Shown here piece after piece: positions 48,155 to 55,721 of a stretch of DNA of 64,000 nucleotides (the first letter of the stretch is position 1; each line of letters starts with the position of its first letter). The notes under the pieces are model-generated. The model did no database searches. It was given only the letters and a program-made list of their open reading frames with translations, and was not told the origin of the DNA. Source of the DNA: Pantoea vagans. Lineage in GTDB: Bacteria > Pseudomonadota > Gammaproteobacteria > Enterobacterales > Enterobacteriaceae. The stretch is from positions 1-64,000 of the forward strand of contig NZ_CP038855.1 of NCBI RefSeq assembly GCF_004792415.1, read 5' to 3'. The position numbers were made by a program, and so were the translations under genes.

Positions 48155-48178
48155 GTGACCAATTAAGTCAATAGTCAC
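48155..48178 (-). promoter_or_regulatory. Palindrome and -35-like box upstream of the KAS II gene
   Basis: GTGAC and GTCAC are inverted with 14 bp between. A TTGACT hexamer (48166-48171, minus strand) lies inside, with AAAGAT at 17-bp spacing. Layout fits a TetR-type operator over a promoter. Confidence 0.4.
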
Positions 48179-48183
48179 TTCAT

Positions 48184-48798
48184 TCAGGGCGCAAGACTGC
48201 GTAATACCAGTGCGGCCAGCTGCGTGGAAGCGGCCTCAGCCTCATCGAGGCTGTATTGCAGTAGCACCGGGCTGACATAGGGTCTGATTACCCGATAGAT
48301 AGCTTCTGCCGCGTCGTCAGCCGGAGTTTTACGCTCAAACTCACCCATTTCACGACCCCTGCGAAGGATCTGCTGAATCAGATTCAGAATCCGCTTTTCG
48401 TAAGCCATGGCAGAGGGCCAGCGGTCGCGCGACGCGACAGCGGCAATGTCATAGAGTTTACGTTCGTGAAAAAATAGCTCAGTACTGGTGGCGGAAAGCG
48501 TCTGAAACAGCCGCCGCAGTTGTTCTGATGCGCCTGGAGCATCGGCGATCGCGGTTTCAGCACGTTCCATGATCATCGCCAGCCGGTTTGAACAAATCAC
48601 TTCGCCAATCGCCTGTTTCGATTCAAAAAACTTGTAGATATAGGCTTTGGAAAAGCCGATAGCCCGGGCGAGATCTGAGACGGTGGTTTTTTCGTAGCCG
48701 TAATGCGCAAAGTGCTGCATGGCAGCCTCGACAATCTGGTCACGCACATTGTGATCGGCAGGACCGCGCGTTCCACTGTCCGTTACGGATTGGGTCAT
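48184..48798 (-). CDS. TetR-family regulator
   Basis: A 204-aa repressor-type regulator. The N-terminal HTH (about 18-64) reads RDQIVEAAMQHFAHYGYEKTTVSDLARAIGFSKAYIYKFFESKQAI, a textbook TetR pattern; the C-terminal ligand domain is unassigned. Downstream on the same strand is the stand-alone KAS II gene, the most likely target. Upstream is the sigma-54 activator gene, 155 nt away. Confidence 0.9.
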   Translation of the reverse strand: MTQSVTDSGTRGPADHNVRDQIVEAAMQHFAHYGYEKTTVSDLARAIGFSKAYIYKFFESKQAIGEVICSNRLAMIMERAETAIADAPGASEQLRRLFQTLSATSTELFFHERKLYDIAAVASRDRWPSAMAYEKRILNLIQQILRRGREMGEFERKTPADDAAEAIYRVIRPYVSPVLLQYSLDEAEAASTQLAALVLRSLAP

Positions 48799-48953
48799 TA
48801 TGATAGCCTGACAAATTGAAGGTGGGTGATAAATTCAGTGACCACTGTTATGGGTGGTCACATTTTAAGTCCTGCTGCGGCGAAAAGCTATGAATTGCCG
48901 CGTAAGAATTGTTCTTGCAGGCCGCCAGGCCAGTTACTGCGTTTAAGATTAAT

Positions 48954-50915
48954 TTACTGACGCAGTGTGTCGATGGCGATGTTCCATTGATTGAGCTTGT
49001 TGTACAGCGCCGTACGTGAAATACCCAGTAGCTTAGCAGACTGGCGCATATTTCCGCCCTGAGCGCGCAGTGTCTGCAGGATACAGGCTCGCTCATTATC
49101 CTGCAGCAGACTGCTGGCAGACGTATGGTTTTCAGCATCACTGCGGGTCACCATCGCTGGCGGCAAATCGGCGAGGTCGATAATGTGGCTCTGGCAAAGA
49201 TTAACGATTCGCTCGACCAGATTTTCCAGCTCACGCACGTTGCCAGGCCAGTGCCAGGCCTCAAGAGCGTTCATTGCTTCAGGACTGACCTGCGGAGGCA
49301 GTTTATTCAGCCGCTGACACAGCGTGCGGATAAAGGTATTCACCAGATCGGGAATATCGCTTTGCCGTTCACGCAGGGCGGGGATGGTCAGCGAAATGAC
49401 ATTCAGGCGATAAAACAGGTCACGCCGGAAGGCACCCTGTTCGACTGCGCTTTGCAGATCGCAGTGGGTCGCCGCGATAATACGGACATCCACTTTTACC
49501 GGATGCGCCGCCCCGATGCGCAGTACTTCACTCTCCTGCAGTACACGTAGCAGGCTGGTCTGCGCCTCCAGCGGCATCTCGCCAATCTCGTCCAGAAACA
49601 GTGTGCCCCCGTCGGCCAGTTCAAACTTGCCTGCCGATCCACCGCGCCGTGAACCGGTAAAGGCGCCATCGACGTAGCCGAACAGCTCGCTCTGTACCAG
49701 ATCACGCGGCAGTGCGCCGCAGTTGACGGCGACAAAGGACTCATGTGCCCGGCTACTGGCGTTGTGGATCGCCTGAGCAAACAGTTCTTTGCCGGTTCCG
49801 CTTTCACCGGTCAGCAGAACGGTACTGTCACTGCGACTGCTGGCGCGGGCATCCTGAAGTGCCTGCTGAAGCGTAGGGGCCTGACCGCGTATCATATCAA
49901 AGGTATAACTGGCGCTGACGCCGAGAACCCGTCGCGTAATGGCGCGAATGCGCTGGTTTTCCCGAAGCGAGAGGATACGCCCGCCGTCCGGGGCCGGCAT
50001 CAGCGAGACCAGACAGGAGACGCTGTGCCTGCCATCAGGGCGGAAAACCATCTCACGGTCATTGCAGCAGGGCAGGGTAAGCAGCGAACCAGATTGGGGT
50101 TGCAGCAGCTGGTCAATCGAAGCGTTACCGGCATCAAGACCGGCAAAGATCTGACGCGCATAGCGATTCAGCGTTTTGATACGTCCCTCGCGGTCACAGA
50201 CCACCACGCCTTCATTCAGGTTTTCCAGTATCGACTGCTGCTCGGCCAGCAGGCGGCGCAGCGTCAGCTGCTGGCCGATCGCTTCTGCGGCGGCCTGTAC
50301 CGTTCCCAGCGTATGAGCATTGAAGTTGTCAGGAGTGGCGGTCAGCGTCAGCACGCCAGTCATCTGACCGCTGGCATCCCGGATGGGCGCTGCGGCACAC
50401 TGCCGGTTACGTTTACGCAGTGCGATTTTCCAGTTTTCCCCACTCAGCACGTATACCAGCCGCTGCTCGCGCAGGCAGCGCGCTGTGCAATTCGTGCCCA
50501 GAATTTCCTCACGCAGAACGCTGCCAACCGGCGTCAGGTCGCTGCCGCAGAAGCTCAGCACTACGCCCTGAGCATCGGTCAGATTAATGTGTCCATCGGG
50601 ATTATAGGCCAGCAGATTCTCCATCACGCTATGAGCCACGGCGATCAGCTCGCTGTTATGACTCAGGATAGCGGCCAGCTCTGACGGATCGGTCGGGGTG
50701 TAGCAGAAGTGCGTTGGATCGATGTGATGCTCGCGGGAGCGTGCCCAGGATTGCAGAATACTGCGGCGGATCCAGTGTGGCTTTTCACCCTGGAGAAACG
50801 CCTGCCAGCCGCGCACAAGCTGTGTTTCCCACTGTGCCGCGTCACTGCCGTCCGGCAGGCTGAATATGGCGTCGCTCTCTTCTTTATTTGGCAATAAATC
50901 ATGCAGCGATTGCAT
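48954..50915 (-). CDS. Sigma-54-dependent activator (AcoR/DhaR-like)
   Basis: A 653-aa enhancer-binding protein: N-terminal GAF-type sensor (about 60-215), PAS (about 225-330), AAA+ domain (about 345-580) with Walker A GESGTGKE near 375, and Fis-type HTH at the C-terminus ([21 protein letters not shown]). The sigma-54 contact loop reads GAFTGS instead of GAFTGA. GGGAGAG lies before the ATG at 50915; an upstream in-frame Met would include part of the shared promoter. It is divergent from a dehydrogenase operon with a -24/-12 promoter, its likely target. Confidence 0.92.
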   Translation of the reverse strand: MQSLHDLLPNKEESDAIFSLPDGSDAAQWETQLVRGWQAFLQGEKPHWIRRSILQSWARSREHHIDPTHFCYTPTDPSELAAILSHNSELIAVAHSVMENLLAYNPDGHINLTDAQGVVLSFCGSDLTPVGSVLREEILGTNCTARCLREQRLVYVLSGENWKIALRKRNRQCAAAPIRDASGQMTGVLTLTATPDNFNAHTLGTVQAAAEAIGQQLTLRRLLAEQQSILENLNEGVVVCDREGRIKTLNRYARQIFAGLDAGNASIDQLLQPQSGSLLTLPCCNDREMVFRPDGRHSVSCLVSLMPAPDGGRILSLRENQRIRAITRRVLGVSASYTFDMIRGQAPTLQQALQDARASSRSDSTVLLTGESGTGKELFAQAIHNASSRAHESFVAVNCGALPRDLVQSELFGYVDGAFTGSRRGGSAGKFELADGGTLFLDEIGEMPLEAQTSLLRVLQESEVLRIGAAHPVKVDVRIIAATHCDLQSAVEQGAFRRDLFYRLNVISLTIPALRERQSDIPDLVNTFIRTLCQRLNKLPPQVSPEAMNALEAWHWPGNVRELENLVERIVNLCQSHIIDLADLPPAMVTRSDAENHTSASSLLQDNERACILQTLRAQGGNMRQSAKLLGISRTALYNKLNQWNIAIDTLRQ

Positions 50916-50938
50916 CTCACTCTCCCGACGTCGATGAA

Positions 50939-50972
50939 ATGTCCATTTTAATGACATGTTAAGTTGACATGT
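50939..50972 (+). promoter_or_regulatory. Candidate upstream activator sites
   Basis: ATGTC-N9-GACAT inverted repeat (50939-50957) overlapped by two direct TGACATGT copies (50952-50959 and 50965-50972), 13 bp apart. About 70-100 bp upstream of the -24 element, a normal distance for enhancer-binding proteins. Confidence 0.5.
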
Positions 50973-51037
50973 ACATTTTACTTTCAGTTATGAAGAGGCT
51001 TCTGCGAGCGCGTTCACAGAAACACCTGCTTAAAAAC

Positions 51038-51054
51038 TGGCATCCGCTTTGCAA
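51038..51054 (+). promoter_or_regulatory. Sigma-54 (-24/-12) promoter
   Basis: TGGCATCCGCTTTGCAA matches TGGCAC-N5-TTGCA with the invariant GG and GC separated by exactly 10 bp. It points toward the dehydrogenase gene at 51381. Confidence 0.75.
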
Positions 51055-51380
51055 CGCTGTTGATAACGCTCACCGGTTAAAAACAACCTGAAAGTTAAGC
51101 GGTTATGCGTGAACAAAATCTGAAGTTACTGCTGTTTATCTGACTTACGGCCTCATGGAACGGCGTGATCTCCGGCTCTGACATCCCGATGTTGTCCGGC
51201 GTCACTGAGTCCTGAACGAAACATCTGGCACTGACGGGCCGGCAAAGTGGATGGCGCATTTTGCCGGAACATGCTGAGCCCATGATGCGTTCAGAATCTG
51301 GTCGTTTTGCTGCTGAAGTGCAGGCGAACTCCGAACCCTACCCAGCTCTGACGGGCTGACAATAAATCACAGGAGCAGTT

Positions 51381-52394
51381 ATGAGTCTTAAAACGGTACG
51401 AGTGGGATTGATTGGCGCTGGCCGCATGGGGAGTTTTCATGCAGAAAACCTGGCGCTGCGGGTGCCCGGCGCCCGGCTGACAGCCGTTGCCGATCTGCAG
51501 CCTGGCGCAGCGCAGCAACTGGCGGATCGGCTGGGAGTGGAGAAAGCCTATACCGATATCCAGGCGTTACTTAATGACAGTGAAATCGATGCGGTTGCTA
51601 TTGCTACACCTGCCCGCACGCATGCTGAACTGGTGATCGCCGCCGCGCAGGCGGGCAAACATATTTTCTGCGAAAAACCGATGGCGGTGACGCTGCAGGA
51701 AGCCGATCGGGCTATCAATGCCGCTGAGGACGCGGGCGTCGTGTTGCAGGTCGGGTTCAATCGTCGGTTCAGTACGGGCTTCGCCGCAGCCATTGAAGCG
51801 ATCAGAGCGGGCACCAATGGCACCACCCAGTTAAGCCGCTCTGTGACCCGCGATCCAGGCCTGCGCGATCCGGCCCCGATCCCGCAATGGACCATCTTTC
51901 TTGAAACCCTGATCCATGATTTTGACACTCTGCTGCACTTTAACCCGGGGGTGCGACCTGTCGAAGTCTATGCGCTGGCTGATGCGCTGGTACGGCCTGA
52001 TTTTAAAGATAAAGGGTTACTTGATACCTCGGTGGTGACAATTCGCTTTGATAACGGAGCGATAGCCACGGCGGAAGCCAGCTTCCAGGCCGTTTACGGC
52101 TATGACGTTCGCGGCGAAGTGTTTGGCAGTAAAGGCATGCTGCAGACAGGCAATATTAATCAGGATAACTGCGTACGCTATCACGCCGACGGTATTGCAA
52201 TAGCGACCTCCCGGCTGGATACCGATCTGCTGCGCGAGGCATATGTCGCTGAAATGACAGAGTTTGCGCGCGCAATTCTGCACGGTGATAAACCGCGTGC
52301 GACCGGCACCGATGCGCGCAACGCGCTGGAAATTGCGCTGGCCTGTATTGAATCAGTCAGACAACGTAAACCCATTCTGCTGGGAGCACGCTAA
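51381..52394 (+). CDS. Gfo/Idh/MocA oxidoreductase (inositol 2-dehydrogenase-like)
   Basis: A 337-aa NAD(P)-dependent sugar or polyol dehydrogenase. N-terminal Rossmann fold (VGLIGAGRMGSFHAENL), the family's CEKPMA lysine (near 98), and ETLIHDFDTL with the catalytic-area His/Asp (near 176-180). Closest known functions are myo-inositol 2-dehydrogenases (IolG). AGGAG lies 5 nt before the ATG. The stop overlaps the next start (TAATG). Confidence 0.9.
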   Translation: MSLKTVRVGLIGAGRMGSFHAENLALRVPGARLTAVADLQPGAAQQLADRLGVEKAYTDIQALLNDSEIDAVAIATPARTHAELVIAAAQAGKHIFCEKPMAVTLQEADRAINAAEDAGVVLQVGFNRRFSTGFAAAIEAIRAGTNGTTQLSRSVTRDPGLRDPAPIPQWTIFLETLIHDFDTLLHFNPGVRPVEVYALADALVRPDFKDKGLLDTSVVTIRFDNGAIATAEASFQAVYGYDVRGEVFGSKGMLQTGNINQDNCVRYHADGIAIATSRLDTDLLREAYVAEMTEFARAILHGDKPRATGTDARNALEIALACIESVRQRKPILLGAR

Positions 52395-53173
52395 TGGCCG
52401 GTTATCAGCTCTCAGTCTGTGCCGAGATGGTGTTTCTCGATCTGCCCATTATCGCGCGCGTGGAAAAGATCCATGCGCTGGGATTTGGGGTGGAGATCTG
52501 GAACTGGGCTAATAAAGATATCGACGCGCTGGTGGCAACAGGCGCGCGTTTTACCTCCATGACAGGCTACCTCAGCGGAAACCTGACCGATGACGATGAG
52601 ATTGCGCAGCTACTGCAAAGCGCGGAAACCTCACTGGCGGTTGCAGAACGTCTGAACTGCCCGCGCCTGAATCTGCACGGCACCGGACTGGATGCCAGCG
52701 GCCAGGCGGTTCGTCCGGTTGAGGTAGTGACCGGCGAGATGTGGCTTAAAGCGGCCGATACCCTGCGCCGTGTGGCTGCACTGGGCGAACAGGCCGGTCG
52801 GGTTTTTACCCTCGAAAACCTCAATCTGGCGGTCGATCATCCGGGTACGCCCTTTGCGAGAGCTGCCGATACGCTGGCTCTGGTCGAAGCGGTCAGCAGC
52901 CCGGCTCTGAAGATGAACCTTGACCTCTATCATGCGCAGATTGGAGAGGGAAATCTGATCGCGCTTATCCGCCGCTGTGGTGACGCCATCGGAGAGATTC
53001 AGGTAGCCGATGTGCCGGGCCGGATGCAGCCGGGCACCGGAGAAATTAACTATCGTGCCATCGCCCGTGCGCTGAATCACATGGGCTACAGCGGCGTTAT
53101 TGCGCTGGAAGGCTGGGCCGCAGGTGACAGCGAAACCGCGCTGGCGCAGTTCCGCGATCATTTTACGTTATAA
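52394..53173 (+). CDS. TIM-barrel isomerase (hydroxypyruvate isomerase-like)
   Basis: A 259-aa xylose-isomerase-like TIM barrel. Metal-binding residues are visible in FTLENLN (Glu), MNLDLYHAQ (Asp, His), QVADVPGR and ALEGW (Glu), as in Hyi, IolE/IolI-type enzymes. Coupled to the dehydrogenase by a one-base overlap, so they probably act in sequence on one keto-sugar or inositol derivative. Exact substrate unknown. Confidence 0.88.
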   Translation: MAGYQLSVCAEMVFLDLPIIARVEKIHALGFGVEIWNWANKDIDALVATGARFTSMTGYLSGNLTDDDEIAQLLQSAETSLAVAERLNCPRLNLHGTGLDASGQAVRPVEVVTGEMWLKAADTLRRVAALGEQAGRVFTLENLNLAVDHPGTPFARAADTLALVEAVSSPALKMNLDLYHAQIGEGNLIALIRRCGDAIGEIQVADVPGRMQPGTGEINYRAIARALNHMGYSGVIALEGWAAGDSETALAQFRDHFTL

Positions 53174-53243
53174 GCGATTCCACCGGGTATTTGCCTGTTG
53201 CCCGGCGGTTTACTCAATAAAAATTACCCTACAGGAACACACG

Positions 53244-54164
53244 ATGAAAACCAGAATGTTAGCACTGCTGCTCAGCCTGCTGATTAGCGTTACTGCCTGG
53301 GCGAAAACACCGAAAATCGGGGTTGCACTGGCGAATTTCGACCTTAACTTCGTTTCAATTCTGCGCACACAGATGGTGGGTGAGATAAAGGCGCTGAATA
53401 TGGAGGGGCAGTTTGTCGATGCCAAAGGTGATGTTGCGCTTCAGGTTCAGCAGGTTGAGGATTTTATCAATCAGGGCGTGGACGCAATTATTCTTAATCC
53501 GGTCGATACGCAGGGCGTACTGCCGATGGTGAAAGCGGCAGAAGCCGCAGGCATTCCGCTGGTGTTTGTTAACCGCAAGCCGGAAGTGAAACTGCCGGTC
53601 AATATGGCCTATGTCGGTTCGGACTCTGCTCTGGGAGGTGAGATGCAGATGGAGGCGCTGGCAAAACAGATGAACTACCGTGGCAATGTCGCTATTTTAA
53701 TGGGTGCATTATCAAACGAAGAAGCGCGTGAACGGACACGCGCTGTTGAAGCCGTAATCGCTAAATATAAGCAGATGGCGGTGATTGAAAAACAGACCGC
53801 ACGCTGGCAGCGCAATGAAGCGGTAGACGTGGTGTCGGGATGGCTGCTTAATCAGCGACCCATTGATGCGATTGCCGCTAATAATGATGAAATGGCCATC
53901 GGCGCGATCATGGCGCTGAGTCAGGCGAAAAACAGTCACATTCTGGTCGCCGGCATTGATGGTACGCCCGACGGTCAGCAGTTTGTTAAAAATGGAAAGA
54001 TGACGCTGACCATTTTCCAGGATGCTAAGGGGCAGGCGACGGGAGCGGTTAAGATCGTTAAGGCGTTGCTGGATAAACAGAAAGTCGACCCGTTGAACTG
54101 GATCCCCTACAAGACCATTACGCAGGCTAATTACCCGGCGTTTGTCGCAGAGAATCAGCCCTGA
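53244..54164 (+). CDS. Periplasmic sugar-binding protein (RbsB type)
   Basis: A 306-aa ABC-type substrate-binding protein with signal peptide (residues 1-20, ending AWAK) and two alternating alpha/beta lobes of the ribose/inositol-binding group (ALANFDLNFVSILRTQM, DAIILNPVDTQG, VAGIDGTPDGQQ). ACAGGA precedes the ATG. No permease or ATPase gene accompanies it, so it either serves a transporter encoded elsewhere or acts as a sensor. Third gene of the sigma-54-controlled unit; a terminator follows. Confidence 0.9.
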   Translation: MKTRMLALLLSLLISVTAWAKTPKIGVALANFDLNFVSILRTQMVGEIKALNMEGQFVDAKGDVALQVQQVEDFINQGVDAIILNPVDTQGVLPMVKAAEAAGIPLVFVNRKPEVKLPVNMAYVGSDSALGGEMQMEALAKQMNYRGNVAILMGALSNEEARERTRAVEAVIAKYKQMAVIEKQTARWQRNEAVDVVSGWLLNQRPIDAIAANNDEMAIGAIMALSQAKNSHILVAGIDGTPDGQQFVKNGKMTLTIFQDAKGQATGAVKIVKALLDKQKVDPLNWIPYKTITQANYPAFVAENQP

Positions 54165-54189
54165 AAGCTGGATTTAATCACGAGAACGG

Positions 54190-54226
54190 TGCGGCAGGCT
54201 GCGAATCCTCATGCCTGTCGCATTTT
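54190..54226 (+). terminator. Terminator of the dehydrogenase-isomerase-binding-protein operon
   Basis: TGCGGCAGGC pairs with GCCTGTCGCA (10 bp with one G-T pair, 13-nt loop), then TTTTAAT. Its position also argues against a coding start for the next gene before 54227. Confidence 0.75.
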
Positions 54227-54338
54227 AATGCCAGTTAAACGTCACCTCTGTGCGTTGGCTGATTCAGGACTCATTCGTGCTTCTTTAGATCAGCTGAATT
54301 ATACTGTCAGAAATGAGCGCAAATTCAGTGATTTCTTA

Positions 54339-55172
54339 ATGATTTACATTATCGATGACCAGGTTACCTACAATTCGGATGATTGTACGCTGAGCCATAT
54401 TCCTACTCAGGACACGCTGAGTCTGAGTATTTCATCGGGCCGGCTGTTTGAGCAGTTACTGAATTCCCAGGGAGAAATACTGGCGCGCGAAACCCTGCTG
54501 ACCGAAGTCTGGGATAAGTATGGGCTGCGCGGATCAAACAGCAATCTGAACCAGTATCTGAGTATTCTGCGCAGAGCGCTTGCGGCTTATGGTTGTGAAA
54601 ACCTGATTATCACCATTCCAAAAATTGGTATCCGGCTTAATACCGAAATCAAAATTGAACGCGAAGCTTCCCCGGTTTTTGTTACGGCGGCAGATCAGCC
54701 AGATGAGATACCAGAAGAGAATGCTGCTTCCGTACAGAACAAACAGGCCGTTCAGCCTGAACCTGCCGCTGCAGATAAGGTTGCTGAAAAGCGCTCATTC
54801 ACCATCAGGCAGCTCATATCGGCGATTGTCATACTGATGTTGCTGGGAACGGCTTTCGGGTACTTCACTGCACGTGAGTCTGCTGAAAAGAGTTCCACGA
54901 TGAGTATCATCAAACCAGAAGGCGGCTGCGAGGCGGTGATTATACCGGGGCTGGATGTTTTTGAGCAAAAGTCACTGGATAAGCAAATTCTTGAAATTCT
55001 GAAAGAGAATAATCAATCCTGCACGCCCGGACGACGCATCTATTTTGATAAACACACGTCTGTGACCACCACAAATTATGGCAGAACGATTCTCTCCGCC
55101 TGCAACCTTAACAGCAGTGGCCATACCGTTTCCTGCGACAACTTCTATTATTTTGACTGGAGAATGAATTGA
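54339..55172 (+). CDS. CadC/MarT-like membrane-anchored regulator
   Basis: A 277-aa ToxR-type transcription factor: N-terminal winged helix (about 1-105; LFEQLLNSQGEILARETLLTEVWDKYGLRGSNSNLNQYLSILRRAL), a Pro/Glu/Ala-rich linker, one transmembrane helix (about 165-185) and a periplasmic domain of about 90 residues with several cysteines. The frame is open upstream to 54189, but a terminator lies there and family similarity starts at MIYIIDDQV. The following FidL-like gene overlaps its stop, the same pairing as marT-fidL in Salmonella. Confidence 0.85.
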   Translation: MIYIIDDQVTYNSDDCTLSHIPTQDTLSLSISSGRLFEQLLNSQGEILARETLLTEVWDKYGLRGSNSNLNQYLSILRRALAAYGCENLIITIPKIGIRLNTEIKIEREASPVFVTAADQPDEIPEENAASVQNKQAVQPEPAAADKVAEKRSFTIRQLISAIVILMLLGTAFGYFTARESAEKSSTMSIIKPEGGCEAVIIPGLDVFEQKSLDKQILEILKENNQSCTPGRRIYFDKHTSVTTTNYGRTILSACNLNSSGHTVSCDNFYYFDWRMN

Positions 55173-55666
55173 AACGGCGCGCCACCCTTACTCTGACGAT
55201 AACGCTGGCTGCCCTGTTGCTGGTTATTTTTGCCGGCATTAATTATTTCAGGCATCAGGCTGACGAGCTCCCATTTCGCTGCTCAGCATTTAGTCGCTAC
55301 GATCTCAGCCGCCACGATGCTAAAAGAACAGAGTTTACTGTTTCGCAGGATTTGCGTTTTATCGACCTGAACTCAGGATATTTGTTGCTAAACGGGCAGG
55401 TGACGTCGGGTGAAGAGGTTACAACGCTGAATCGACGTATTGCGTTGAGCGAAGGGCATAAAATTGATAGTGATACCTATCGCTATAAAATCAGAACGAT
55501 TATTACTTCAACAAACGATACAACGCCGGATGCGCTGTTTAATCTGCTGCTGGCAGAAATCACGCTCGACCCTACGTATCTGCAGCTGGATATCACGCAG
55601 GTTGATAACAAGACGTATCTGATCGGCGGACCGCTCTCCTATCTGTTTACCTGTCAGAGATACTGA
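55169..55666 (+). CDS. FidL-like membrane protein
   Basis: A 165-aa protein with an N-terminal transmembrane helix (about 7-27) and a periplasmic domain with two conserved-looking cysteines. The start is a TTG overlapping the upstream TGA (TTGA), with GGAGA about 3-7 nt upstream. Similar small proteins (FidL) follow MarT-type regulators and may modulate their periplasmic sensor. Function is otherwise unknown. Converges on the ABC exporter gene. Confidence 0.75.
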   Translation: MKRRATLTLTITLAALLLVIFAGINYFRHQADELPFRCSAFSRYDLSRHDAKRTEFTVSQDLRFIDLNSGYLLLNGQVTSGEEVTTLNRRIALSEGHKIDSDTYRYKIRTIITSTNDTTPDALFNLLLAEITLDPTYLQLDITQVDNKTYLIGGPLSYLFTCQRY

Positions 55667-55681
55667 TCCACCAGATCCAGC

Positions 55682-55710
55682 AGGCATGAAACCGGAAAGG
55701 GATCATGCCT
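55682..55710. terminator. Hairpin between convergent fidL-like and exporter genes
   Basis: AGGCATGA and TCATGCCT, 8-bp stem with a 13-nt loop, in the 55-nt gap. T-rich tails are short on both sides. Confidence 0.45.
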
Positions 55711-55721
55711 TTGCTGGTTAA

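Larger units (their letters stand above)
50916..51380. other. Divergent regulatory region, 465 nt
   Basis: Lies between the sigma-54 activator and the dehydrogenase gene. Contains activator-site candidates (50939-50972) and a sigma-54 promoter (51038-51054). About 315 nt of untranslated leader would follow the promoter; no gene larger than a 12-codon frame at 51106 is visible in it. Confidence 0.6.
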
